64,000 bases of DNA from TMED14 sp002378565 (lineage in GTDB: Bacteria; Bacteroidota; Bacteroidia; Flavobacteriales; Schleiferiaceae): contig OX044356.1 in the NCBI GenBank assembly GCA_943846715.1, forward strand, positions 868,001 to 932,000, given 5' to 3'. A program made the translations under genes and the position numbers. The notes beneath the pieces were generated by a model that saw only the letters and a program-made list of their open reading frames with translations, did not search any database and was not told where the DNA came from. Of this stretch, positions 26,847-35,749 are shown one piece after another (positions within the stretch are counted from its first letter, which is position 1; every line of letters starts with the position of its first letter).

Positions 26847-26902
26847 GGGGGTTGATGAAAAAGTCCTTGAAAAACTGTGAGCGCCTTTTAACCCAACATT
26901 AC

Positions 26903-29900
26903 CTACTCCTCAAGGTCTACCGGATCATCGTCCTCACCTTGCTCTAAACCATCAAGGAATCGCAAGAGATTGCCATACGTTGTGGTGATGAAGCTGTAAC
27001 GTGGCAATCCCTCTCCTCGAGGAATGGACCGCTTGCTTGGCTTCAGGTTTAAAATACTGGTCAAGTGTTCACTGTTTGATGCATAGTAACGCATGGTATT
27101 GCGTCGGTACGTGAAGAAATGCTCTGTAGCTGGATTGAGGTAGATGCTGATTTCATCACCTGAACGACGCTTCCTCAACTCCAACTCACCATCGATGTAG
27201 CGATGAACCCCCTGACCATCAATGGATCCCAAGCCAATGGCATCAACTGAACGGAAGGATCGGGTCTTGGTATTCCATTTGAAATCTACATCATCAAAGA
27301 CCATGGTTTGTCTGAGCTGTTTGGGTTGCTTGTCAGTAATTCTAGCAACCAAGAATCGGTTGATCTCTCGTGGATTCATCAAGCGAATCAATGCCTCACT
27401 CAAGCCGTCTGCCTCCAGATCTGTAGGGATGCCCGTTGCATTGGACGCCAGTTCCTTGTGCATCGCGTCAAGGACTTCGTCAGCAAACAAAAAGTCTAAA
27501 GTGATCGCAACCCGCGAAGTCAAGCGACCCGTTTTCATGCGATGGTTGATGCTGCCATAGGTGCGCATTGCAACACGGCCCATGCGATTTTCACCCAAAC
27601 TAAGCTGGCCATACCCCCTAACCTCACACAATGCAGGCTGATAAATCAGCATGTTGTCAGGCACAGACTCATCCGCCCACCTATCCATGGTGGTGACCAC
27701 ATAGCCCGACTCCTCATCAGAGTAGAACAGCACCCCATCTGCCTTGAACAACTCAACTGCCACGCTGGGGTTATTGCGTCTAGCAAAGGCTGTGTAAACC
27801 GTGGTGCTGTCATTCATCAAGTAGATGCCATTGGTGACAATGTGGGCTGGTCGGGTGGTGTCGGGATCTGGCAACTGGATCACGATATCCATGGGGTCAA
27901 TGGCCGTGTGGGTCATGATCCAGTCAGTCTTCATCGACGGGCACGTTTGGGTGATGTGAATCCGCCCCTGCGCATCAAGCAAAGGATCATCCGACACCAT
28001 GCGCATGATGCCATAGTATTTGAACCAGGGATTGAGCTGAAAGCGATCATCCAAGGTGATTTCTCCTTGAGCGATGACACGCAAATTGGAGTCCACATCA
28101 ATTTTTCCCATATGAATTGGCCATTCCTTGAAGTTCTCGTCCACGTAGCGGTACGTGCCACTGCCATAGAGTTCATTGCGGCCACGAACCTTCATGTCCA
28201 AGTCTTTGAACTTGTGGTACCCGCCGATAAGGCTTGCTGTCATTGCTGCTTGCTTCAAGCGTCTCATGTTGGCACTAGCCTCTATGGTTACGCGACCACT
28301 ATCCGGAAACAGGCGCGAATCTGCCACATCAATGTGCGGAACGCCATGCGCCTCAAGCACTGACGGCTTCAAGAAGAACTCTGCCTCTTTAGCTAAAAAA
28401 CTTAAACCTTCTTGACGCGGATGGGTTGAGGTCATCCTTGATTCCAACCCATTGCCCTTTGTTACCGCAACGGATTGCCTTTCGATATGCCACGTTGCGC
28501 GATCCATACTGGTCTCGTATTGGTTTTTTGGGAACTGCAAGGTGCTCGCACCGGACGCAGCCACAAATTTGCCCTCCTCGCTAATGAAATCAACATCAGC
28601 AGACGTTCCAGACATCTGGAATCCCCATTCACTATCCGCATTTGCCCTCACCCTAAAACTCACATAAGGGGATTGCAACCAGGATGCATTCAAGCGAATG
28701 CGCCTGCCCTGTAACTCTGCGTCATTGAATGCCAGCAAACCCTTCGCAGCAAGGCGGTCATCGCCATAGGTCAATCGGCCCGTGACTTTCATGGGGCGAC
28801 TTGGGTAGCTATCAAATGGCATTGAACGTGATTGGGACTGCCAAGAGCTTGCGTAGGGTAGCCAATGCATGGATGCATCATCACCGTGTGCTGAGGGATG
28901 CCCTCCACCCCTTTCCGGACCAGGTAAAGCTGTCAAATCAAAGACACCGCGACCGCGAACACTGTCAGGGAATATGTCAAACTTTGAGCTTTGACCCAAG
29001 GCACGTTGGTAGGTTAAATCGCCATCCAGTGTCAAGCCAGACATGGTGAGTTGAACGGTGCCAGCCGCATTGCCTCTGGATTCAAAAGCTTGCCATCCGG
29101 CATCACCCGTTGATTCAGTGAATCCAAGTGAATAATCACGCTGAACCCGAATCATTTGAGGCCTGTCAGGGAAAATGCCCGCACTCACAAAGGTGCCATC
29201 AAAGGCAAGACCTTCCGTTGAGGTGTTGTCCAGTGAGTCGATTTGGAAAGGCTTGATATTGACAAAGAAATCTTGCTTTGGGTAAATGCCACCATAGGCT
29301 CTGTCATAATAGATTTTAGCCGATTTAGCTGCTGTAAATATGGGGTATTGAGGGAAATACTGGTTGGAGGATTTGTTGTTGGGGTCATCAATCCACAGCT
29401 CACCAGAAATGTCTTGTATGGTGTTCTTCACCTGGACCAAAGGCCTTAAACCATTGGCGTTGCGCTCAAAGGCTAAGACCTTGAATCGCATGCTGTCAAT
29501 GGTTGGCATTTGAAACTGGAACAGTTCATAGTTGAAGCGGTGTTGACGGCCATAAAAGGTGAATCGCCCCGCCTCAATGCGTCCATCAAAATCGAAGGCC
29601 ATCCCCTTGCGAATCAGGATGGTTTGAGAAGACGGAATGATAGCCACCTTCTGGCTGTCACTCAAAGCAATAACCCTCACCCCCATCACTTCCATGTTGA
29701 AGTCCAGTAGGTTAATTCTAGCGTTCATCCCTGTGGCAACCTCCGACACAAAACGAATCACATCGTAATCGCGCTTCCCTTTTCGGTTCAGCACATAATG
29801 GTGGGTTTTATTCAGGACCTCAACCATGCTTGTTATCGGGTCGTAGGTGACAAATTGCTGAATGGCCAACTCCAACATCAACAACTCACAATGCTCCATG

Positions 29901-31405
29901 GACATCTCCATGGAAACCGCTACTTGGTATAGGGTCATCGGCACATTGTCGCTGGACGCAGCGACTTCAGACAGCTTGGTCAGGGGGTTTTCCAAATCCA
30001 GACCTTGCAAGGCAATGAATCGCTCATTGCGGTAATACTCTCTGCTTTCAAGGACCATGGGGCTTCCGCTACCCATGTTCAAGCCCCCAAGGTAAACTTG
30101 TGGTTCATTGGTCCGCCATTGAATCTGATCCAGATCAATCACCAAGTTGTGGTAGCTGTCTGAAAAAGGTGTCAAAGACAGACCTCTGTCGGGTCGGTTG
30201 ATCTGAAGCAACCGGGTTGAAGGGTCGAAACGGACAGTGGATTGCAAGTGATGGAGGGAGTCCTCTTTGCCCAATTTCAAACTGACCATGGCCGATTTAC
30301 TCAGCAAGCCCTGAGGCCGAATAATGAAGCGATCTGAGCGGAGGTCCAACACCTTTAAACTGTCATACCAAAAGGTGAAATGTGCGGGCTGTGATTCAGA
30401 ACCTGAGGCGAAGAATTTTTGTCCAATCACCGAAAACCCACCTTGGTAGTCCACTTGATCAAAGAAATCTTTGATTGATAAATCCATGGCATCACAGGTG
30501 AAACGGGGAAAGACAGCCTGATCATCCATGGTGCGACCTGTCAACCGCTCTTCAAAATGACCCGCCTGGGGTTCAGGCACATACAAGCTGCTATGCAAGG
30601 TTGCGCCATCAACAGCAAAACCATAACGTCGAAGGTTGGTTGACCATGGACCCAATACGGCATAGAGCTCACCCGGCGCAAAACCTGCACGAAGCCAGTG
30701 CACCTCCCCTGAGCTAGCCTGTAAATCTTGCGTCAAGGGATCGTAAGTCGCATACAAAGAATCAATGACCGTGCTGTCACCCTTTGCAAGCCCCAGCAAG
30801 CTGCCATGAATGATCTGGTAACGCAGCAGGTCATCTGGCTTTTCAGGGTCAGCATCTGCCAATGCTATTTCCCCATCGATAAGCCACCAACTCAAGCCAT
30901 TGAAATCGTACAACCGAATCGGTCCTTGCTTGGTCAAATCCGTCAATCCAGTTGCCGTATGCAAATACTGCTCCATGCCCTTGCGAGATAATTGCTTGGA
31001 CTGATTAACCGTCTGTGCAAACCACCTGTCACCCTGCGCTTGAGTCACCTCGCCCGTGACATCTGCCCAATACCGCATGCAGTCAATCAATGCTTGCCAC
31101 GATTCTGCATTCAGGATTCGCTTTCTCAAAACATTCCTAGCTGCTGCCTGAAAAGCCAATCGTTGATCAATGGACCATGCTGAGTCTGCATGCACTGTAG
31201 ACCACGTCGTGAGCCATGAAGCGGCATCCTGCTTCGTCATCACGAATTGCATGTGTCTGCTAAAGTCCTTGCTGAAGTCCTCACCTTCACCAAATGAACG
31301 GACTTGCGCATGACTTGGTGTGGCCATGAGAAGCCAGCAAATCAAGCCCGCAAAGCGGAGCCGTTTGGCAAGTAATCCTTTGCTATGAATCCCCCGGTGC
31401 ATCAT
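26903..31405 (-). CDS. Large exported protein of unknown function (1500 aa)
   Basis: I do not recognise a domain. The protein has an N-terminal signal peptide (LRFAGLICWLLMATPSHAQ) and no further clear membrane helix, so it should be periplasmic or anchored outside the inner membrane. The first 300 residues look helical, with Trp-rich segments. From about 300 to 1450 it reads as alternating short beta-strands with many repeats of the kind RVTIEASANM, KVTGRLTYGDDRL and DLDMKVRGRNELYGSGTYRY, which recalls long beta-sheet bridge proteins of the AsmA/TamB type but without a motif I could name. The C-terminus is acidic (EQGEDDDPVDLEE); there is no T9SS sorting domain. It overlaps prmA by 23 nt and is the last gene of the DUF1599-tpiA-prmA operon. 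Confidence 0.8.
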   Translation of the reverse strand: MMHRGIHSKGLLAKRLRFAGLICWLLMATPSHAQVRSFGEGEDFSKDFSRHMQFVMTKQDAASWLTTWSTVHADSAWSIDQRLAFQAAARNVLRKRILNAESWQALIDCMRYWADVTGEVTQAQGDRWFAQTVNQSKQLSRKGMEQYLHTATGLTDLTKQGPIRLYDFNGLSWWLIDGEIALADADPEKPDDLLRYQIIHGSLLGLAKGDSTVIDSLYATYDPLTQDLQASSGEVHWLRAGFAPGELYAVLGPWSTNLRRYGFAVDGATLHSSLYVPEPQAGHFEERLTGRTMDDQAVFPRFTCDAMDLSIKDFFDQVDYQGGFSVIGQKFFASGSESQPAHFTFWYDSLKVLDLRSDRFIIRPQGLLSKSAMVSLKLGKEDSLHHLQSTVRFDPSTRLLQINRPDRGLSLTPFSDSYHNLVIDLDQIQWRTNEPQVYLGGLNMGSGSPMVLESREYYRNERFIALQGLDLENPLTKLSEVAASSDNVPMTLYQVAVSMEMSMEHCELLMLELAIQQFVTYDPITSMVEVLNKTHHYVLNRKGKRDYDVIRFVSEVATGMNARINLLDFNMEVMGVRVIALSDSQKVAIIPSSQTILIRKGMAFDFDGRIEAGRFTFYGRQHRFNYELFQFQMPTIDSMRFKVLAFERNANGLRPLVQVKNTIQDISGELWIDDPNNKSSNQYFPQYPIFTAAKSAKIYYDRAYGGIYPKQDFFVNIKPFQIDSLDNTSTEGLAFDGTFVSAGIFPDRPQMIRVQRDYSLGFTESTGDAGWQAFESRGNAAGTVQLTMSGLTLDGDLTYQRALGQSSKFDIFPDSVRGRGVFDLTALPGPERGGGHPSAHGDDASMHWLPYASSWQSQSRSMPFDSYPSRPMKVTGRLTYGDDRLAAKGLLAFNDAELQGRRIRLNASWLQSPYVSFRVRANADSEWGFQMSGTSADVDFISEEGKFVAASGASTLQFPKNQYETSMDRATWHIERQSVAVTKGNGLESRMTSTHPRQEGLSFLAKEAEFFLKPSVLEAHGVPHIDVADSRLFPDSGRVTIEASANMRRLKQAAMTASLIGGYHKFKDLDMKVRGRNELYGSGTYRYVDENFKEWPIHMGKIDVDSNLRVIAQGEITLDDRFQLNPWFKYYGIMRMVSDDPLLDAQGRIHITQTCPSMKTDWIMTHTAIDPMDIVIQLPDPDTTRPAHIVTNGIYLMNDSTTVYTAFARRNNPSVAVELFKADGVLFYSDEESGYVVTTMDRWADESVPDNMLIYQPALCEVRGYGQLSLGENRMGRVAMRTYGSINHRMKTGRLTSRVAITLDFLFADEVLDAMHKELASNATGIPTDLEADGLSEALIRLMNPREINRFLVARITDKQPKQLRQTMVFDDVDFKWNTKTRSFRSVDAIGLGSIDGQGVHRYIDGELELRKRRSGDEISIYLNPATEHFFTYRRNTMRYYASNSEHLTSILNLKPSKRSIPRGEGLPRYSFITTTYGNLLRFLDGLEQGEDDDPVDLEE

Positions 31406-32240
31406 ACCTCAAGGTAAGCTGCATCCATGCCTGATTTTTCGCCTCACTGAGGGGATGATATCCACAATCTTTTGCACGGGCCTTCAGCTGCGCTACATCG
31501 CTGGGGTAAAATCCGCTCAAATGCAGCATGGTTCCGTCTTTAGACACCATAGCGTAGGCCGGTAAGTCCGCCAACAGGACATTTCTGTTGATGTTGGCAT
31601 AGATCACATCAAAGGGTGCTTGGGTCTCTAGCAAACTGGCATCCCCGGTGAGGATCTCGCATTGTGCCTCAACACCATTGTTCAGGACAATTTCTCTGGC
31701 ATTGTCCGCCGCATGCGCGTCCAGCTCAATACCAACAACCTGACTGGCCTTTTGCAGGCATCCCATGACAGATAAAACGGCCGTACCACAACCCATATCC
31801 AACATGCGTAAGCCGTTAACTGGCTCATTAAGCATGCGCTCAAGCATGAGGTAGGTCGTGGGGTGATGGCCCGTGCCAAATGCCATCTTTGGCATCATTT
31901 CTATGACAAAAGTGAAGTCCTCATCCTTTGCGTCATCATGGAATGGAGCCCTCAATAACAGTGCTTGCTTAATAGCAATGGGTTCAAACTGGGATTCCCA
32001 GATGGCATTCCAGTTTTGATGAGCAATCCATGCATGATCAAAGGTGACTGTCTCAATGGCATTGGCCAAGGGGAATTTGATGTCATCCAAGGATGTGAAG
32101 GCATTTTCTGGAATGTAAGCCATCAAGCCGCTGGCATCATCGGTGACTGTCTCAATGGGTAAACTGTCAAAGTCTGCCATGATGACTTCCCTTCGCGGGT
32201 CACCTTCTTCCATGAGAAAGGTCAATGCCAAATAGCGCAT
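31383..32240 (-). CDS. prmA: Ribosomal protein L11 methyltransferase
   Basis: This 285-residue protein has a class I SAM-binding site, LRMLDMGCGTAVLSVMG near residue 144, and the catalytic-loop signature YANINRNVLL near 213, typical of PrmA. MPKMAFGTGHHPTTYLML near 110 is the conserved block before motif I. PrmA trimethylates several lysines and the N-terminus of ribosomal protein L11. It begins 2 bases after the tpiA stop and ends inside the start of the 1500-residue gene. Confidence 0.92.
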   Translation of the reverse strand: MRYLALTFLMEEGDPRREVIMADFDSLPIETVTDDASGLMAYIPENAFTSLDDIKFPLANAIETVTFDHAWIAHQNWNAIWESQFEPIAIKQALLLRAPFHDDAKDEDFTFVIEMMPKMAFGTGHHPTTYLMLERMLNEPVNGLRMLDMGCGTAVLSVMGCLQKASQVVGIELDAHAADNAREIVLNNGVEAQCEILTGDASLLETQAPFDVIYANINRNVLLADLPAYAMVSKDGTMLHLSGFYPSDVAQLKARAKDCGYHPLSEAKNQAWMQLTLRYDAPGDS

Positions 32241-32242
32241 GT

Positions 32243-33007
32243 TTAAGCTTTTTTCAAGCTTTCAAACAACGGGTGGAAATCGCTCACCTTCAGGGCAGCC
32301 CCGCCAATCAATCCGCCATCCACATCATCTTGAGCAAACAGGGCATTGGCATTGGATGGCTTGCATGATCCGCCGTACAACAGGGGTATTTCTTCGGCAT
32401 CACTGCCATAGACAGATGCCAACTGATTGCGAAGGTGCTGATGCATGGCTTGAGCTTGTTCAGGACTTGCAACCTCTCCGGTTCCGATGGCCCATACTGG
32501 CTCATAGGCAATGATGATGTCATTGAAATGCTTGCTATGTAAGCCTTGAATGCTTGCGTTGAGCTGATCCCAAACATGACCCAAGTGATTGCCCGCTTGG
32601 CGAACCTCAAGGTTTTCTCCCACACAGACAATGGCTATCAAGCCTGCGGCAAATGCCGCGTGCATTTTTGCATTGACCACTGCATCGGTTTCTTGGTGAT
32701 GCAAACGTCGCTCGCTGTGCCCTAAAATCACAGCGTCAACAGCCATAGCTGCCAACATGCTGATGGACACATCTCCCGTGAAAGCACCTGAAGATTCAGC
32801 CCTTGCATCTTGTGCAGCTACATAGAAATTGGATTTTTCGCGCAACAGCTTAACGGTTTGTTGCAATTGCACATGGGGTGGTGCGACATAAACCACCAGT
32901 GAATCTGTGGGGTGCAAATTGGTTTTCAGGGCCTGCAGCAATGCCATGCCCTCCTCTGGTGAGGTGTTCATCTTCCAATTGCCTGCCAATACCTTCTTTC
33001 TACCCAT
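32243..33007 (-). CDS. tpiA: Triosephosphate isomerase
   Basis: The 254-residue protein has all TIM hallmarks: AGNWKMN (catalytic Lys12), ILGHSERR (catalytic His near 97) and AYEPVWAIGTG (catalytic Glu near 167), with the phosphate loop YGGSCKPSNA near 213. It interconverts dihydroxyacetone phosphate and glyceraldehyde 3-phosphate. In this operon it sits between a transporter permease and prmA; the tpiA-prmA pairing is common in Bacteroidota. Confidence 0.96.
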   Translation of the reverse strand: MGRKKVLAGNWKMNTSPEEGMALLQALKTNLHPTDSLVVYVAPPHVQLQQTVKLLREKSNFYVAAQDARAESSGAFTGDVSISMLAAMAVDAVILGHSERRLHHQETDAVVNAKMHAAFAAGLIAIVCVGENLEVRQAGNHLGHVWDQLNASIQGLHSKHFNDIIIAYEPVWAIGTGEVASPEQAQAMHQHLRNQLASVYGSDAEEIPLLYGGSCKPSNANALFAQDDVDGGLIGGAALKVSDFHPLFESLKKA

Positions 33008-33057
33008 GTTTTCTTTAGCTATTTGAGTTGCAAAAGTCCATCAAAAATACCAAACAG

Positions 33058-34071
33058 CTAGGATGGCTTCTGCAGTCGTGGGTCAATCCACTGGTAAGAC
33101 AGGTCAACCAGCAATTGAATAACCACAAACACAGCTGACAATGACAACACACAACCCATCACCAAAGGAAAATCCCTCGACTCCAAGGCGTCCACCATCA
33201 GCTTGCCTGTGCCATGCCACCCGAACACCGTCTCAACAAAAACTGCCCCAGAAAACAGGCCAGCTAGCCAGCCTGAAACTGTTGTAACCAAAGGATTCAG
33301 TGCATTTCTGAATACATGGCGGCGCAAGACCAAGGCCTTTGATAAGCCTTTTGCATAGGCTGTTCTCACATAATCCTGAGACATCACTTCCAAAGCTGAG
33401 CTTCGCATCATCTGTGCAATAACCCCCAAGGGACGGATGCCTAAAGTCAAGGTTGGCAAAATGGCATGCTTCCATTGCCACACTTCACCCTCGCCAAAAT
33501 CATCCAACTCAATCAAGCCTCCCGTCATGGATAAACCTGTCCAAGGGGCTAAAACAAAACCAAAAAACCAAGCAATCAAGACTGCAGAAAAAAATGATGG
33601 TAAGGCCATGCCAGATGTTGAAAGCAAGACCACTGCCCGATCCCACCAGGTGTTAGGCTTCAAGGCTGCAGACATGCCTAAGGGGATGCCTAAAAGCAAA
33701 GCAAAAGTCATTGACAAGATCGCTAGCAAGCCTGTTTGCGGCAATGTTTCAGCCAGCAAGGATGTGACTGGAACCCCTCGCTGCTGGTAGGACGTTTGCA
33801 TATCAATGGCTTTGAACCCTAAACCCCCATCTGGTTGCACACCCCAAGGACTCAGTCCATTCAGGTAATGGCCATATTGAACCAACAAGGGTTGATCTAA
33901 ACCGTAAGCGGCCCTCAATGCCTCCAGAGCCACTGGGTCTTCTACTTGGCCCAGCATCATCCGGGCAGGATCACCTGACACCATGTGAAAAAGAAAAAAC
34001 ACCAAAGTGGCAACACCCCATAAAACCAAGAGGCTTTGCGCCAATTTCTTCAATGCAGGCAAGGTCGCCAT
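33058..34071 (-). CDS. ABC transporter permease, DppB/OppB type (no partner genes nearby)
   Basis: This 337-residue permease has six predicted membrane helices and the DppB-like loop MVSGDPARMMLGQVEDPVALEALRAAYG near the N-terminus reduced to its usual core (DPARMMLG). The EAA-type cytoplasmic loop is near 215 (DYVRTAYAKGLSKALVL). The family forms one half of dipeptide/oligopeptide/nickel importers. No second permease, ATPase or binding protein is encoded in the window, so it is an orphan here. The ATG at 34071 overlaps the preceding stop by one base (TGATG); a TTG one codon earlier is possible. Confidence 0.87.
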   Translation of the reverse strand: MATLPALKKLAQSLLVLWGVATLVFFLFHMVSGDPARMMLGQVEDPVALEALRAAYGLDQPLLVQYGHYLNGLSPWGVQPDGGLGFKAIDMQTSYQQRGVPVTSLLAETLPQTGLLAILSMTFALLLGIPLGMSAALKPNTWWDRAVVLLSTSGMALPSFFSAVLIAWFFGFVLAPWTGLSMTGGLIELDDFGEGEVWQWKHAILPTLTLGIRPLGVIAQMMRSSALEVMSQDYVRTAYAKGLSKALVLRRHVFRNALNPLVTTVSGWLAGLFSGAVFVETVFGWHGTGKLMVDALESRDFPLVMGCVLSLSAVFVVIQLLVDLSYQWIDPRLQKPS

Positions 34072-35204
34072 CAATGCAATGGGGGAAAGTCGTTGTGATG
34101 GAAATGCTGCACGATTATCCCATTTTTCAGGTGGGTCACACCGGGGTTGCTTCTGAGGATGGTCTTCAATGCCGTGCCATCAATCATGGCCCATGGGAAG
34201 TTTGTGCCGCTGCGCTGCTGCATGGCTTCAATGGCCTCACTTGAACTTGAGGTCATCCCAATGATTGACATGCCGTCATCTGCAAGCATTTGCAACTCCA
34301 TAGCCAGACGGTCTAAAGCCGCTTCATCTGTCGAGCTGAAATCATAAGCAACCAACCAATACTGTTCAGCCACTTGCAGCACCGAATCTGTGACATCCTG
34401 ACCTAAAAGCTCAATGGTAAAATCATGAATTGGGGGTTCATAACCATCACGGATTTGCTTGGTGAATGTTGCCTCCTCATCCATGACCCAACCCTCCTTG
34501 CTGTACCATTTCTGCTCAATGTAGACCGTGCCTGAGATCTCCTTTTGTTGTGCATCGGGGCCAACCATTGTATAATAGGTTTCATATTGAGGCCCCTCTA
34601 AACCAAGCTCTTCTGCGCTCTTGAGCGATTCCAGCACTTCTGTTCCTGGCTTGTAGGCTCTGAAGTCCCATACCGGTAAATGATTCAGTACATGTTCTGC
34701 AAACATGGCAGAAGCAGCGATGGTGATGGCCACAATCAAATTGGTGGCGCGCAATGGCGTGATCGATTTAAGAGATTTCCTACCTACCCATAGCATGGCA
34801 ATCAAGGCAAGTAAAATGACATCCTTATAGAAACTTTGCCAAGGGGACAAAGGAATGGCATCACCGAAGCAACCACAATCTGTCACCTTGTTAAAATAGG
34901 CTGAGTAGAAGGTTAAAAAGGTGAAGAAAACCATCATTCCAGTGAGGCTAATCAATGTGAATCGTTTCCACTGACCAATCAGGGTCAAAACACCAAGTAC
35001 AATTTCATAGATGACAACAACAACGGCAATACCTAAAGCCATGGGTGCCAAAAAGGGCAAATTCAAAACATCTTCTCCAAAATACTCTTCCAACTTGAAA
35101 CTGAAGCCCACCGGGTCATTCAGCTTAATCAAACCGGAAAATATGAACAAGGCACCAACAAGGATGCGTGCAAGCCAGGTTAAAGCGGGGGTCAGGTTTT
35201 TCAT
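34071..35204 (-). CDS. DoxX-type membrane protein with C-terminal soluble domain (BT_3928-like)
   Basis: The 377-residue protein has four or five membrane helices in residues 1-180, with the DoxX-like opening TPALTWLARILVGALFIFSGLIKLNDP and a cysteine motif DCGCFGDA near 115 as in MauE/DoxX redox-associated proteins. Residues 190-377 form a soluble region with a thioredoxin-like pattern near the end (NFPWAMIDGTALKTILRSNPG). A role in electron transfer to periplasmic thiols is plausible but inferred. The protein resembles a conserved Bacteroidota family that travels with DUF1599 and tpiA, as here, and it overlaps DUF1599 by 4 nt. Confidence 0.8.
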   Translation of the reverse strand: MKNLTPALTWLARILVGALFIFSGLIKLNDPVGFSFKLEEYFGEDVLNLPFLAPMALGIAVVVVIYEIVLGVLTLIGQWKRFTLISLTGMMVFFTFLTFYSAYFNKVTDCGCFGDAIPLSPWQSFYKDVILLALIAMLWVGRKSLKSITPLRATNLIVAITIAASAMFAEHVLNHLPVWDFRAYKPGTEVLESLKSAEELGLEGPQYETYYTMVGPDAQQKEISGTVYIEQKWYSKEGWVMDEEATFTKQIRDGYEPPIHDFTIELLGQDVTDSVLQVAEQYWLVAYDFSSTDEAALDRLAMELQMLADDGMSIIGMTSSSSEAIEAMQQRSGTNFPWAMIDGTALKTILRSNPGVTHLKNGIIVQHFHHNDFPPLH

Positions 35205-35749
35205 GTTTGATCAGATTCGGACAATTGAATCAAGGCAAAAGCTGCGTAATTGACCATATCCATGTAATTGGCATCAATACCCTCACTTGCAAGGGTTTTG
35301 CCTTGGTTGTCTTCGATTTGCTTGACGCGAAGGAGTTTTTGTAAAATCAGATCAGTGAAGGACCCCAAACGCATCTCTCGCCAAGCCTCACCGTAGTCAT
35401 GATTCTTAGCCATCATCAGCTCCAGAATCTCACCAGCATAGCGATCATACGCGATCAATGCATCTTCTGCCGTCATGTCAGGTTCGTTGGCGACCCCCTT
35501 CTCCAATTGAATCAATGCCATGATGGAGTAATTCAAAATGCCCATGAATTCGCCCTCAATGGGGTCATCCACCTTTTGCAAACCTTCATCCTCAATGCTT
35601 CGTAAACGCTGTGCCTTGATGTAAATCTGATCAGTCAGGGATGGCAGGCGTAGAATGCGCCAAGCCGTACCATAATCATGGGCCTTTTTTGAAAAAAGCT
35701 CGCGGCATTTTCCAACAACTGACTTGTACTGGGTTTCTGTCTGACTCAT
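35201..35749 (-). CDS. DUF1599 protein with two tandem repeats
   Basis: This 182-residue protein consists of two copies of the same module, about 93 residues apart: KKAHDYGTAWRILRLPSLTD near 21 and KNHDYGEAWREMRLGSFTD near 115, each ending in a NYxxxALIQL segment. The modules resemble all-alpha nucleotide pyrophosphohydrolases, but the function of the family is unknown. The ATG at 35749 is chosen because the family begins shortly before the first repeat; the frame runs further upstream into folP on the other strand. Its start codon overlaps the folP start (CATG). Confidence 0.83.
   Translation of the reverse strand: MSQTETQYKSVVGKCRELFSKKAHDYGTAWRILRLPSLTDQIYIKAQRLRSIEDEGLQKVDDPIEGEFMGILNYSIMALIQLEKGVANEPDMTAEDALIAYDRYAGEILELMMAKNHDYGEAWREMRLGSFTDLILQKLLRVKQIEDNQGKTLASEGIDANYMDMVNYAAFALIQLSESDQT

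Noticed and set aside
27542..28363. Plus-strand open frame of 273 codons
   Set aside because: It lies wholly antisense to the 1500-residue exported protein gene, and its composition (rich in His, Arg and Ile runs) is that of a mirror frame.
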